DNA of 64,000 nucleotides, taken from Toxonevra muliebris (taxonomy: Eukaryota; Arthropoda; Insecta; Diptera; Pallopteridae). This document shows, piece after piece, positions 41,880-54,290 of the stretch. Under the pieces are notes generated by a model, which saw only the letters and a list, made by a program, of their open reading frames with translations, was not told the DNA's origin and ran no database searches. Positions within the stretch are counted from its first letter, which is position 1; each line of letters starts with the position of its first letter. The stretch covers positions 54,697,408 through 54,761,407 of the forward strand of contig OY829329.1 in assembly GCA_963691655.1 (NCBI GenBank). The letters are read 5' to 3'. The position numbers and the translations under genes are program-made.

Positions 41880-43800
41880 AGAAAAAATTGTTGCTTATTC
41901 GAAGCAAAAAAAAGAGAAGCGTGCGCGATAGAGGTGCTGCTGCCACCTTTTTTAGCTGATTGCTAACTAACTGACTAACAAACTGATGCTGTGTAGGTTG
42001 CTGAACGATTACTGCTACTGCTGATTGGTGATGGTTGTTGCTAAACGTTGTTTGCTGCTGCTAATCTTGTTGTCTCTGGTGTGGCGTTGTCTGACTAGTT
42101 ACGTTTACGTTGAGGAACTAAACCGTTTGCTCAGGTGTTAAACGCTTTTATACAAGGCAAAATAGCGTGCCGTTTTTTCCACCTTACATTTTCTTGTCTT
42201 GCCTTTTCTTGTATCTTTCTTTGGCTTTGTTTTTTTTTTTTTTTCGCTGCTAGTGTTTTCATGTGCTTGTGTATGTGTGTGTGCGTGTATGTATCTCTGA
42301 CGTATGTTGTTGGCTTACTTGGCATATTATGTGCGCGTGCGTGCAGCTGTAATCTTGTTGTCGTCCAGCTCGATTAACCAAAACTAAAGTTAAATTTTGT
42401 TTAAGCTGTGAAATGTTCGCTGAAGTGAAGGCGCTAAACATGAACTTGATTTTCAACTGCGTTTTTTTTTTTTTGCTTTAACAAATTATTACAATTTATT
42501 AAATATGTGAACATTTTGTTTACAGTGAAGTTGTCTGAAGATGTTTATGTCACATCAGATTTTTCATGTGTAAAGGGGAAGTGCACACTCACAGTGTTTT
42601 TTTTACATATCGGAGGTTCTCGATATACAGAAATTTCATCATTTTTTTCTTTCTCTGATTTTATAACTGCTCATAGTTTATTCTGTTATTTTTTCATTAC
42701 TAGTTATTATTATTATTTTTTTTGTTTTTTTGTTTCAGTTTATTTTTTATTATGTGTGCTCGCATTTTCTTGAAAGTGAAACTGGTTTTCAATATTTATT
42801 TATTTTTTCTTTTTTTTTTCAATCTATAATATTTGTATACGCTCATACTCACTCGTATGTATATATTCTACCGCTATTTTTGCAGCTGTATTTCATGCTG
42901 CTGCTTAGCTCTATTACTCTTATGATCTGGTTGTAATGTCAACGCTTTACATTAAAAAATGCGAACAACTTTATTGGAATTTTTTATGCAAAGTTCAAGT
43001 TTCGTACATACGTGCGAGCGTATGTGGCTTGTCGTGGTGGCGAGACCTATTTGTATTGACTACTTCAATATGTCGTTATTTTCTTAATTATAGTGGAATT
43101 TAATGTTTCATTAACTATAAGCTTCATTGTAATACATATACACATAATTTGTACTAAGAATTTACAGTAGCTTGATGTAAAAATGTGGCACCAACATACA
43201 TAGAAATGATTGGATACCAAGCGTTCAAAGAGAGTTGTTGAGGTCAGATTTTATATTTCAGCACAGAGTTTGCATACATTATAATGCATTGTAATGAATA
43301 ACACTGTACCATATAAGGGCAGTCCATTCTATATAATATTGCATACTTTTAAGTTTGCTATCGAGACGTTGTGCAGGATGAGAGAAGTTAGAGTTAGGGC
43401 CTAATAATTCAAGAGCACTATCAATCATGGTGACTGGGATATTTATCAGGATTTGAGGAGGAGGAGGAGGAGGGTCAGGTTTCTCAAAACCTTCTTCTTT
43501 AATCTTATTGCGATTTATTTTTTTTTTTTTTTTACCTTTGAAAGATATAAAAATTTGCACAATGTTCTTTTGTAACGTTTTCTGAATGACGCTCTTTTTC
43601 TTTTTTTCTGCTTAGTATTTTCAGCGAATGCTTTACATTTTTGAAGCTGTTATTTGATTGGTTACATTACTCGCTAATTTGACAATAAATTACAACGAGA
43701 ACGTTACAATTCACAGTAATTGGTAATACGTCACAAGAGAATACTACTATGTATTTAGAATAATTACACAGTCCAACAAGTTCAGATTTTTTGGCTGCAA
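41880..43800. other. Upstream region of the mucin-like gene, otherwise empty
   Basis: Poly-T runs and TG/CA microsatellite near 42266-42290. Short frames lack coding character. A (GGA)n tract is at 43455-43475. Confidence 0.45.
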
Positions 43801-43804
43801 CAAA

Positions 43805-44278
43805 ATAGCCACCCTATAATCCTGAAAGGGTATGTTGTATAGACCATTTTTGTACAACAAACTTGCAGTCCAGCACGTCTCAGTTTTTTTTTTACAGTCG
43901 ATCAAATTTTTCTTATATTGGTCGAAGGGAGCTGAAAACTAAGTGCAAAAAGTGTTATAAATTGATGTCTGAGGAAAATCTTATTAGCAAAGTTGTATGG
44001 TAGAATTTTACAAGGGTCATTTCTGTAGAACATTTTAACCCATTAGTTCCTCTTTTTGTGGGACAATTTGACCGCTTTTTTTATGAAAACCTGAAAAGTC
44101 CTTTCAAAAGAGACATTTAAAGATTAAAATATTCCACAAAAATATTTGTCAGAAAATTTCACTAGGGGTCACCAAAGACATAAAAGTCATATATATAAAC
44201 TGAGACGTGCTGGATTATAAGTTTGTTTTACAAAAATGGTATATACAACATACCCTTTCAGGATTTTAGGGCGGCTAT
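43805..44278. repeat. MITE with ~75-bp inverted repeats
   Basis: The left arm (ATAGCCACCCTATAATCCTG ... CCAGCACGTCTCAGTTTTTT, 43805-43887) is matched by the reverse complement of 44201-44278. Ends ATAGCC/GGCTAT. No coding capacity; no unambiguous target duplication. Confidence 0.75.
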
Positions 44279-44279
44279 A

Positions 44280-47200
44280 ATACATAATACAATACAAGAG
44301 AAGACTACAATTTATAATAACTTTCAATGGTTAATAAAGCGATGATATTACATTACACTAGTTAAGTTTATTTCTTTAAAAGTTTTAAACAGTATAGATA
44401 TACACATTAGGGATTTCAAAATAGTAGAAGTAAGGGAAGGAGGGTTTATTTAAAAAATGTTGTACTTCAAAAGCAAAGATCATACTACTACAACAAGAGC
44501 ATAACAATCTGTGAACCTTTAGATCCTTGCGACATAAGAGCTGGAACATTCCCGAAGTAAGGTCTGCCACATATTCAGGGAGGACATAATTGAAAATACC
44601 ACAATGCCCGTCGAAAATCCGTAGTTAGTGCGAATAGGCACCGTCTAGCCCGGATTGACACACTGGTGGTCCGAGCAGTTGATGACTGTGCAGCAGCTGA
44701 AGTACAAATTAACATTTCCTGTTAATATCACAGTTTGACCCGTTCCGCTAAAACCTTGGCATGTTACCATGAAGTTAAAAATGGTACAAGTTTCGGCTTT
44801 CGGTTGAATTCCCGCTGACCTGGCTCGGAACGCAGGCACTCATAAGGTTATTCGTTGAACCTTGCGTGGCCTCACCGTTTCCATATCTAAGTAAACAGAT
44901 CACCACAGTGTCATTAAGTCGGCTGCACCCTAAGCCGAGATAATGACATCGGGGAAGGATTTTTTTCTTTCTTTCTGCTTTTAATCTCAATTAGTTCTAG
45001 AGCTATTATCATCATTTTGCTGCAGGTTACTGTTTTATTATTAAAGTTCTATTAAATAAATTCTTAATGAGAAAAAAAAACAATAAAAATTGAAATCATA
45101 TATAATTATAATATTATATAATGATTCATTGCCGTTTTCTTGTTCTGAAAATGTCTACTTCTTTTCTAATTTACCTACTATGAAATGCCGCAAATTTATT
45201 TCTAATCTGAATTTATGTATACCGGTATAAGAAATTAGCAAGTATTAGCTAGTGACCGGATCTTGAAACATTTTTGAATGCTTTGCATGCGTAAATAAGC
45301 GTTTTTCAATATGAAAGGCATCGGTAGATCACATAAATGTTATATTCATATGTATAAAGAGTGTATTGAAATTTCAACGATCTATTTATTTTCACATTTT
45401 GACAGCAAACAAACATTTCCGCTCTATAGTTGATGTACGTTTGAAAATTATAATAATTCCGTATAACGGTAAGCTGCTAGAATCGGAAGTAAGGAATTGA
45501 CAATATGAGCAGACAGAAAATATCTAACGTTATTCTTTTTTTTCACCAATCACAGTTCTTTGCTTCATTTAAGTGAGAGTAAAATACTTTCAAAAAGAAA
45601 AAAGGTTCCACAATACTTTATGCTTTCAATTGACCAATCATAGTGATTGGTTTTCATTGAAAGAGCGAAAATTACTTGTAAAAGACAGAAAATATCTCTC
45701 GCTATGCTTTCAATTGACATTAGCAACTCAGAGCAACTGCGGTTAATCTTCAGTGCTATAAAGTGCCAAAATGTACTTGAAAAGCCGGTGAACGTAAGTT
45801 TACTTTACCTGTCTTTATCTGAACTACTACTTTTAGAATTCTATTATATGGAAGAAGTTTAATATTAATGGAAGCAAAAATTGCCTTGAAATATTTTTTG
45901 ATTGAATTTTACTAATTCAAGTCAGATATAACCAAATAGCATAAAGAAGAGATATGTGACTAATATATTATTACAAATACTTAAACAATTCATCGTTATT
46001 TGGTTGCAAAAGTCTGTGCAAAAGTCAGCGTGACATTTCGAATTAAGGTTATCATATTCATCCAAATGCTTTTACTTTTTTTTTAATATTTTTGTATTTT
46101 TTTGTTGTTATTATTAACAGTTTACTTTCTATAAAGCATGAAATGGCTAATATGTATACGAAATACAATAATTGCGTAAAAATAGCAAAAAATAAAATGA
46201 AATGAAATTTTGAAAATGTAGTCACTAAACTACTCTGGTTCTAAGGTCATTGGAATTTACAAAACATATTTGACTAAATATATTTTCTCGCGCTCTCTTC
46301 TGTCTCTTTCATTCGCTATTTAATAAGCTCAATTTATTATTATTATTATTTAAAAATTATGACAAATGACTTTTTTAACTTTTAAATATAAAAACAAACA
46401 TATTCTGGTTTTTAAGAAACAAATATTAATTTGCAGTATTTCTTTTATTTCTTCTTCGTAAATTGGTTTTAATGACAAACTAAAATACTTTGAACATGAT
46501 TAGATTCAAGTGAAAGTTGTACACGGTTGCATTCAATAGCTATAGTTTTTTCATGTCAGCCACTTGAAGATTAAAACTTTAAAATTAATAGAAATAAATA
46601 TGTATATATACTTGCTTTGAAAAGAGAGAGAAAAGATATCTCATTCTATGAAACCAATTACACTCCTTGGTTTCCATTAAGGAAAAGTGAAATTGGCCAA
46701 TCACAGCCATTGGCTTCCATAGAGTGGGAGTAAAGTACTTTATGAATAAATGGAGTTGGAATATCAATTCAATTGAAATGAATTGGAGTTCAACATCAGT
46801 TCGGTGGTATAGAGGGAGGAGGGGAGCGGGAGGAAGGGGGCTACAGTTAGATATTTTTGTTATTTCGAACAATGATCATATTAGCTGACCCGAACGTTGT
46901 TTTGCCTTTTCTGCGAAAAAGTGCGAAAATTAAAAAAGAATGAAGTACTTGATATTTAAAATTGAACACTCGTAATGACAATTCAGGCTTCCATTGAATT
47001 TGGAAAGCAAATTCTAGATTTAAAACTGTGTCTCATTATTGACACAATTGACATTTTCAAAAATATTTAACTTGCAGAACTGTACATTAAAAACAGAGAA
47101 TTATTATAAATAAAAATCTCAAATCAATATTGTTTTAATTAAATTTTGGAAATGAAAGTTTACATTGCGTCTGGACGACCAGAAAATGAAATATTTTCAT

Positions 47201-47515
47201 TGTATTATTCCCAATGTTAACTCAACGACGTGTACGAAAACAACTCAAGTCTGATAACAAAGAATATAGTGGATATTAACAAAAAAAAAAAAAACCGTTA
47301 GGCGCATCAGTGAGTGACCTTCGACGAAAACAAAGTCATATTGGCTGATGATACCGTTTGAGCAAAATTATTAACCCAGTTGATGCTAAAGGGGTCATTC
47401 AGCAGTTAAATAGAATATCAGCATATCAGTAGTAAAAAAGAATAACTTTTAAGTGTTTTTTTTTTTTTGTTGAACAATTTTATTAGATTTCAGTTGAATT
47501 ACAGAAACTATATTT
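44280..47515. other. Intergenic DNA, no gene supported
   Basis: Minus-strand frames at 44645-44990 have balanced composition but no recognisable domain and no start or splice evidence. Segments near 45600-45740 and 46620-46760 share CAATTGACCAATCA/GGCCAATCAC motifs with 2830. Confidence 0.45.
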
Positions 47516-47519
47516 CAGA

Positions 47520-47910
47520 AATGGAAAAAGTAGTAGAAAATAACAGTCAAAAAGTAGAAGAAAATAGTAGTGGAAAAAGAATAGAAAAAGTAGTAGAAAA
47601 ATAGTTAAACATAGTAGTACAAAAATAGTAAAAATGGAGTAGAAAGAGTGGTAAAAATAATAATAAAAAATAGTAGTAGAAAAAATCTAAAAAGTAGTAA
47701 AAAATAGTAGTAGAAAAATAGTAGAAAGTAGTGGTACAAAATAAAAAGAAATTGTAGAAAAAATGTATTAAAAAAGTAGTAAAATAGTAGAAGAAAATAC
47801 TGGTTGAAAAAGTAGTAGAAAATAAGAAAAAACTTAAGAAAAAGAAGGCTAAAATTAATAGAAAATAGTAGTAGAATTAGTAGTAGAAATAGTAGTAGAA
47901 AATAAAAAAG
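47520..47910. repeat. Degenerate (GTAGAAAATA)n simple repeat
   Basis: About 390 bp of GTAGTAGAAAAATAGTAG-like units with frequent small changes, nearly free of C on the + strand. Confidence 0.8.
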
Positions 47911-47929
47911 GAGCTTGGTCCCACTAATT

Positions 47930-48230
47930 CAACAAACTGAAAGAATCTAAATTTTAATACCGTATCATAAATGGCTCCTATGATATGTATCTAATAATGG
48001 AAATTCAGGTTATATGGAAGGTGCCACACCCCCTTCGTCAATCCCACCCATATTTTTGTTGTAGCATGGCATTGTCAATTCTCATTATTGTACCGAATTT
48101 CTGTACTGTACTATAAATGGTTTTTGAGATATACCTAAAAAAACTATTAGGATTGTATGGGAGGTGCCACGCCCACTTTACTAAAAGCCATTATGAATAG
48201 CTATGAACCATCCTCCCCCCTAAGAAAATA
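47930..48230. repeat. GGTGCCACGCCCAC dispersed repeat, copy 1
   Basis: Contains ATGGGAGGTGCCACGCCCAC, GTAGCATGGCATTGTCA and ACTGTACTATAAATGG. A reverse-complement relative lies at about 55980-56270 and a related piece at 57542-57980. Confidence 0.6.
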
Positions 48231-48573
48231 TATTCTGGAAATATGACTTCAATTGTCAAGTTACACTATGACATACACACAAAACTCTACGATTATATAT
48301 ACATATGTATAAAGATAATAACATAAATATTAAAAAAAAAAGACTTCTCGAATATTGTAAAACATTAGCAATAAGATGAAATCCATTTATGTAGATTAAG
48401 TTAGTAATTAGGCTTTTTCGGCTGTAACAATAATTATAATAATAACAAATAAATGAATAAATAAATATTTATTGAAAGGAAGGTTCATGCCAGAGTCATT
48501 GAGGCCTAATAATTTGATGCCCAGAATTTTCTTTATTCTTATATGCTATAAAATTCCTTTATTTTTTTGTATA

Positions 48574-49444
48574 CCACCTTGATCAAAAATTTCCCGGAAT
48601 AACCACCATGTGGCGCTCCCATCATTCCGATTTGAGTTCTGTTTTTTTTTTTAAGTTGGTCATCTGTTGTTGATATTCCCTCTAAATCTTAGTGTCATAG
48701 CTTGACATTTGCAAAAGTTACGTAGCCAAGAGTACATATATCTCTGTGTGTGTTGGCGATTTTTTATTATTTTATCAAATTGTATTGTATTAAATTTTGC
48801 GTAAAAAACTGCTTTAATGGTGCGCGAACGTTGGAAATGTTGGAAAAGTGTTTCGGCAACGATTCTCTAAAGAAAACGATCGTTTATCAGTGGCACGATC
48901 GGTTCAAAAGTGGTCGTGAGTCAATCGAAGATGATGAACGCAGTGGCAGACCATCGACGTCGAAAACCGATGAAAACCTTGATAAAGTAAAAGAAATTTT
49001 AGTCAATAACCGCAAATTAACCATCAGAGAGTATTATTTGGGCGTTATGAGGCATTTGCATGAAGCGATTCGCCGAAAGAGACCAGAATTGTGGACAGAA
49101 AACTCGTGGATTTTGCACCATGATAACGCATCGTCGCACAGTGCCATCATTATTCATAATTTTTTGACGAGAAATGCAGCAAATCCAAGAGCCACCGAAT
49201 TCATCTGATTTTGCTCCCTGTGACTTCTTTCTGTTCAATTGAGTTAAAAAACCATTACGGGGAACGCGTTTCAGCAGCCGAGATGGACATACCGAAAACC
49301 GAATATAAAAAATGTTTCGAGGATTTGATCAAGCGCTGGCATAAGTGTGTTGCAGTCGATGGGGATTACTTTGAAGAGGACAATATGGATTTAGATGAAT
49401 AAACTTGTATTTTTAATTTTCTGAATAAATTTCGGGAAAGGTGG
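48574..49444 (+). mobile_element. mariner deletion derivative, copy 2
   Basis: Left end CCACCTTGATCAAAAATTTC with TA at 48572-48573; the right end is damaged (the TTTTTGATCAA part is deleted before GGTGG) with TA at 49445-49446. The coding remnant matches copy 1 (17556-18417) and has the same LTIRE|YYLGVMR deletion junction, removing the first catalytic Asp. It keeps FAPCDFFLF (third Asp) in a shifted frame. Copy-specific differences include an extra CATGTGGCGCTCCCATC near the left end. Confidence 0.9.
48750..49208 (+). pseudogene. mariner transposase fragment with fused halves
   Basis: A 152-codon open frame. It joins the N-terminal DNA-binding part (MLEKCFGNDSLKKTIVYQWH, SGRPSTSKTDENLDKVKEIL) to the second catalytic region (YYLGVMRHLHEAIRRKRPEL, WILHHDNASSHSA). 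About 130 residues including the first catalytic Asp are missing, and the frame is lost before the third. A DNA-binding-only peptide is conceivable but unproven. Confidence 0.8.
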
Positions 49445-49449
49445 TATAT

Positions 49450-51340
49450 TACATACTTTTATTATCGGCACGTCAAAATATGTGTACTTACTTACATACA
49501 CTGAGATAAACCGCATAGTAAAATTACTTTTTTTTATTTTTATTTAACTATTTTTGCATTTCCCCATTTTTGGCAAGCATTTTTCAACTCTTTCTAATTG
49601 CTTGTGAAAACGCTTTTATTAAGACTAACCAAATTTTTTAAATATATCAAATCGCAATAAAATTGATTACTTTTTTTACCTTACTTTAACTATTTTCTTA
49701 TTAAAAATGTAATAATTAATATTTTGTTTGGAAAAATATTGAAGAGAATTTAAAAGTTTAGAATATTATATTTGAAACCGCTAGTTCAGTCAGCAAATTT
49801 ATTAAAAAGGGAGCAAAGGAGTTGGGGGGGGGGGGGGACTCATAAAAAATTGTCGATTTTTTAAGTATCAAATTTAAGATTTATTGTTTTTAAAGCATCC
49901 CTCCTATTACGTAACATTTTCGAGTTCCCGTCAGAGTTCAGCTCTTCAATTTTGCAAAAATGGCCAAAAACACTTTTTCCTTTTTTTTTCGCAAACGTGT
50001 CTATTACAAATAATATATTTAGAACTTGACTTGAATTGACCTACCTCAGCCAGCGTTTGAATCAAGATGCATCGGTTTTTGTAGCACGAACTCTGATTTT
50101 TCCTTCTACTTCTCTTGAGAGTTTCAGGATTTAATTGCACTAATAATTTTGTATCTAAAATCAAATATTAAACTTTTTTATTTGAATCAAAAAAGTTGTT
50201 ATTTAAATTTACTATTGTTTCACAAAGCCTAAAACTTTCAGCACTGTGCTTTAGGTACTTCAAATATGGGAATATTTTCATATTGAAATTCAAATATCTA
50301 CAAATTTCCAAAAAATCCGATTTATTTTTGAATAAAATTTATTTTTATTTGAGCTTACTATTTTTTCCGTTCAGTGTATATTTATATGCTTACAGATAAT
50401 ATAACTGACAACAAAAATTAAACGCTTATAGGTTGATAAAATCGAACAACGATCGCTATACTTAACAATCACTTTAATTAAGGATTCAACGGTATTTGTG
50501 GTTAAATAATACCCAATACAACAAATACAACAACGACAACATCAATACGATAAGTACATAAAATTAATGCAGCAGCAAATACAAGCAGAGCAAAAACAAT
50601 AACAACAACTACAGTAAAAATGCAAATACCAACTGAAAAAAGAACACAAAGTTGTGGGCTAAATAGAAGGAAAAAAACCATGAAGAAGGCAGGCAGCAGG
50701 AATAATCATAATGTTGTTGGCTATTATCCTTTATTGTTGGTAATTGAATTCTGATATTCCGGAAAGCAAATTTGAAATGAAAAAGAAAAAAACATTAACA
50801 ACAGCCAACAAAAAAAAAAAAAAAACTCAAGGTATTTATGCTCATAATTTGTTGTAATAACAGCAAATAAAAATTAACGAAACATAATAATATTTAAGTA
50901 CTTTTTAATGCAACTCTGTGTAGGTACGTACCGGTACATACATTTATATGTCTACGTTGTTGTATGTGTACTTAATGCATGTAAATGTAGTACAATGTTG
51001 CTGACTATAGCTGACTATGTAACTGCCTGCTGCTGCTGTTGTTGCTGCTGCAAATAAAAATAAATCAAATGTTGCTGCTTGCAACATGAACAACCACTTA
51101 AATAGAAAAATATTACTTACAATGTGTGTATATGCAAACAATTTTTGTTGTTGCTATTATTGCTGTTGTTGCTATTATTGTTGCTACTTCTATTGCAGCA
51201 AAAGTTTATATGAAAAAAAATATTACAGAAAAAAAAAAAAAAAAATCAATCGAAGGTGGACAAAACTTTTTAAGTGCTTTTTCAAATCCGTTTGAATTGG
51301 CGCTCAAGTGCAGTTAGTTAGTTACTTAGTTGCTGTAATG
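49450..51340. other. Intergenic DNA with simple repeats
   Basis: Poly-G run at 49824-49838, CAA/ACA-rich 50515-50640, GCTGCTGTTGTTG and TTGTTGCTATTATTG tracts at 51030-51190. Short frames there are trinucleotide-repeat artefacts. Confidence 0.5.
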
Positions 51341-51349
51341 CTACTTTCA

Positions 51350-51945
51350 GATTTTGATTTGATTTGTATAGAAGTACATAGGTTCAAATTTAGACCAAAA
51401 ATCAAACCAAAATTCATATTGTATTTAGATGAAAAATCTGACCAAAATCAGACAGAAATTTAGATCAGAAATCAGTTCAAGAACAATACAAATGTCAGAT
51501 CGAACTATCAGACCATAACTAGGAATAATTTCACAACAAAAATCATATCAAAACTCAAACAAAATATTTAACGAAAATTACACCAAAATGGAAATCAAAT
51601 TCAAATCACAAAAATTTGGAAATTTGGATTAGAAATCAACCCAAAAATAAACCAAAATTCAAAGCAGAAATCAGATCAAAACTTAGACCAAATTCATAAT
51701 AACAATCAGTTAAAAAACTCAGGGCTATTTCAGAACAAAAATCATATCAAGACTAAGACCAAATATTTAAACGAAATATCAGACTAAAAGTCAAATTAAA
51801 TTCAGACAAAATTCATATCAAATTCAGGCCATATATCGAATCAATATTTGCGCCTAATTCAAACCAAAATCAGACAGAAATCAGTTCAAAAACAATCCAA
51901 ATCTCAGACAAAACTTGGAGCAACAATCAGACCAAATTATTAGCA
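51350..51945. repeat. Degenerate short-period repeat, AAATCAGACCAAAATTCA-like
   Basis: About 600 bp of irregular units around AAATCAGACCAAAATTCAGA, with loose spacing of 20-30 bp. No reading frame is kept, so it is a decayed satellite-like tract. It ends just before a poly-C run at 51982. Confidence 0.75.
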
Positions 51946-51959
51946 TTCGCTTGTTTGGA

Positions 51960-54280
51960 AGAGACTGCGCTCTCAATAGCACCCCCCCCCCCCCCTCCAC
52001 CCCCCTCTCCTTCTCTCCCTTTTGATCCGCCATGGCTTTGTAGTTAACTTTGATAATCTCTGATCAGTTGAAAAATCTAAAAAAAAAAATAAAATAATAA
52101 TATAGCAGCGTATACAAAAGTCGTTGTTGACCGTCAATTGCTACGTTGCTAAACATTTGCGTAGAAAATTCTTCTGTGCAAATATGTCATACCAATTTGA
52201 GTTGTTGGTTGCAAGTTCGGAACTCGTTGGCGTACAAAAATTTTAACATGGGAAAGAAGTTTATAAATGAATTTGTACAACAACAATAAAATACTTATAT
52301 AAAAACTTTTTTTTTCAACTTGTTCAACTTTGCTTTTCTTTTATTTTTTAAAACTTTTTCACATTATTAGAAAACTCAAGTGCTTAATACTTGAATTATG
52401 TTACAAATATCATACATATTTACAATCATAAAATATTTATTCATATCTCTCCATTATTATTATTATAATCATCTTCACCATCATCATTATTATAATAAAT
52501 TAACAACACTAAACTGTGCATTATATTCTTTACGCTTTAACTCCTTTTGAATTTGAGATCCATTCACTCTCCTTGTTTCCTTTATCATCATCATCATAGT
52601 TTTCATGCCACATAATCGCAAACAACGCAAATCAATATTTCTTCTTTTTGCGATAAAAACATAAATAGTTTAGAAAATAATATTTTTTTGTCAACTCAAC
52701 AAAAATGTTTCTATTGTTATTAGTTCTAAATAAGCAACAGCAAACAAGTTAATATGTATGCCACAATTTTGGTGTTTTCTCTAAAGACAAGTAGGGGAAG
52801 TACTGTGGGTAGAATGTATGATTTTGGTGTGAAATTTTTACCAGTACTAGACTATAGAATTTAGCGATTTTGAAAACTTTGTTTTAGTTACAGGTAACTA
52901 ACTCAAATTAAAGAAACTGAATTAAACTTGTTTGCTATAGTTTTATCTTTGACATGACATTATGATGTTTCCCTTGTGTTAAGTCTTTTTTTACTTAAAG
53001 TTTACGTAATTATCCACTGTATATTCATGTGTATTGATATGATTGCTGATGTTGCCAATCCTTATTGCCAACAAAAACAGAAACGAAATTCCCATATGTG
53101 GTTGAACTTTTGGCATTGTGTTTTGCAACTGCTGTGTATTCTTTTGAGTATTTATAATGTTCTTTAGAGTTGAATAACAATAAAAATTGCTTGCAATAGC
53201 ATAATTTTAGTTTCTGATACGAAATCGGAATCAGTTTTATGAGTTTATTTTTCAGTTTGTTATATTGATATAATTTTAAAATGCGTGGTGAAAAACTTAT
53301 ATTAAAAAAAACTAATTTTGGAATTACAGGAACTTGAAGTTATTATAAATTATGAAAATAAAATTGCCATTAGATTCTGTTCGTAGTTTTTAAATTCTCA
53401 GTAAGATTTATCATAATTTGATTAATAGCTTGTTATGCCTCTAAAATATAAGTATAAGAAAAATACTTAGAAATTACAAATTACTATTATTGAAAAACCA
53501 ATTTGGATTTCTTCAACTTTCCCGATTGTTGTGACCTCAGCGATTCGGGTTATGGATTGACTTTGAAGTTCGTGCATAAACCTACTAGAAAAATTTAAGA
53601 TTCCAAAATGGGAAAAATGGAGTCTAGGTTCAAGACCATTGGCCTGTGAGGGATCTGAGAGATAAAGCAATATTTAAAGTATGTGTTTATACTTATGCTT
53701 AAAGAAGTTTATCTAATATAAATTAGAAAACTACAAAGGTACACCACAAAAAATTGTTCGGTACTCCCATTTCCTATCGCAAAACTCACATGGAAAAAGC
53801 GAGTTTCATCTTACAGCCAATATAGAAGACGCAGTAGAAAAAAAACGATTCAATCATCTGCACATTTTGGTCTCAATACTATAGACTGCTGCTTGGTTTC
53901 CATGCCGTGCTTATAAATCATCAACCTCGGTCTAAATCATCTTTTAAAAACCTTAATTTTACCGGTCTCTGTTATTAATAAACGAGTTAAATTGCTGTGA
54001 ATCTAGGAAATGGATTTGTGAGGAAAGGGAAGTAAAAGTTGAAGACCAGACATCACATCAGGAGAAAAATATTTTTAAAAAATTCCAGATCCACCAATGA
54101 TAGGAAGTTTCAGAAAAATTTAGTCTACGTGACGACGATTCTCACTCTGGTAATTTCTTCCTAAGCTATGTCGGTCAAATAGGCGTGGCATAAATGGGTG
54201 CCGATCTGTTTTTTTATTTTTGCTGCAACGACTAACGGGTAAGAGTTTCAGAAAATTTATACTCTTCCTTATACTGTAAG
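51960..54280. other. Intergenic DNA, no gene
   Basis: Poly-C at 51982-51995; TTATTATTATTATAATCATC and CATCATCATCAT tracts at 52450-52600. No mobile-element ends recognised. Confidence 0.5.
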
Positions 54281-54290
54281 CGATTAGCAT

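Noticed and set aside
44645..44990. Overlapping minus frames with Cys and mixed composition, possible exons
   Set aside because: No convincing splice sites, start context or recognisable domain; it could equally be old repeat DNA.
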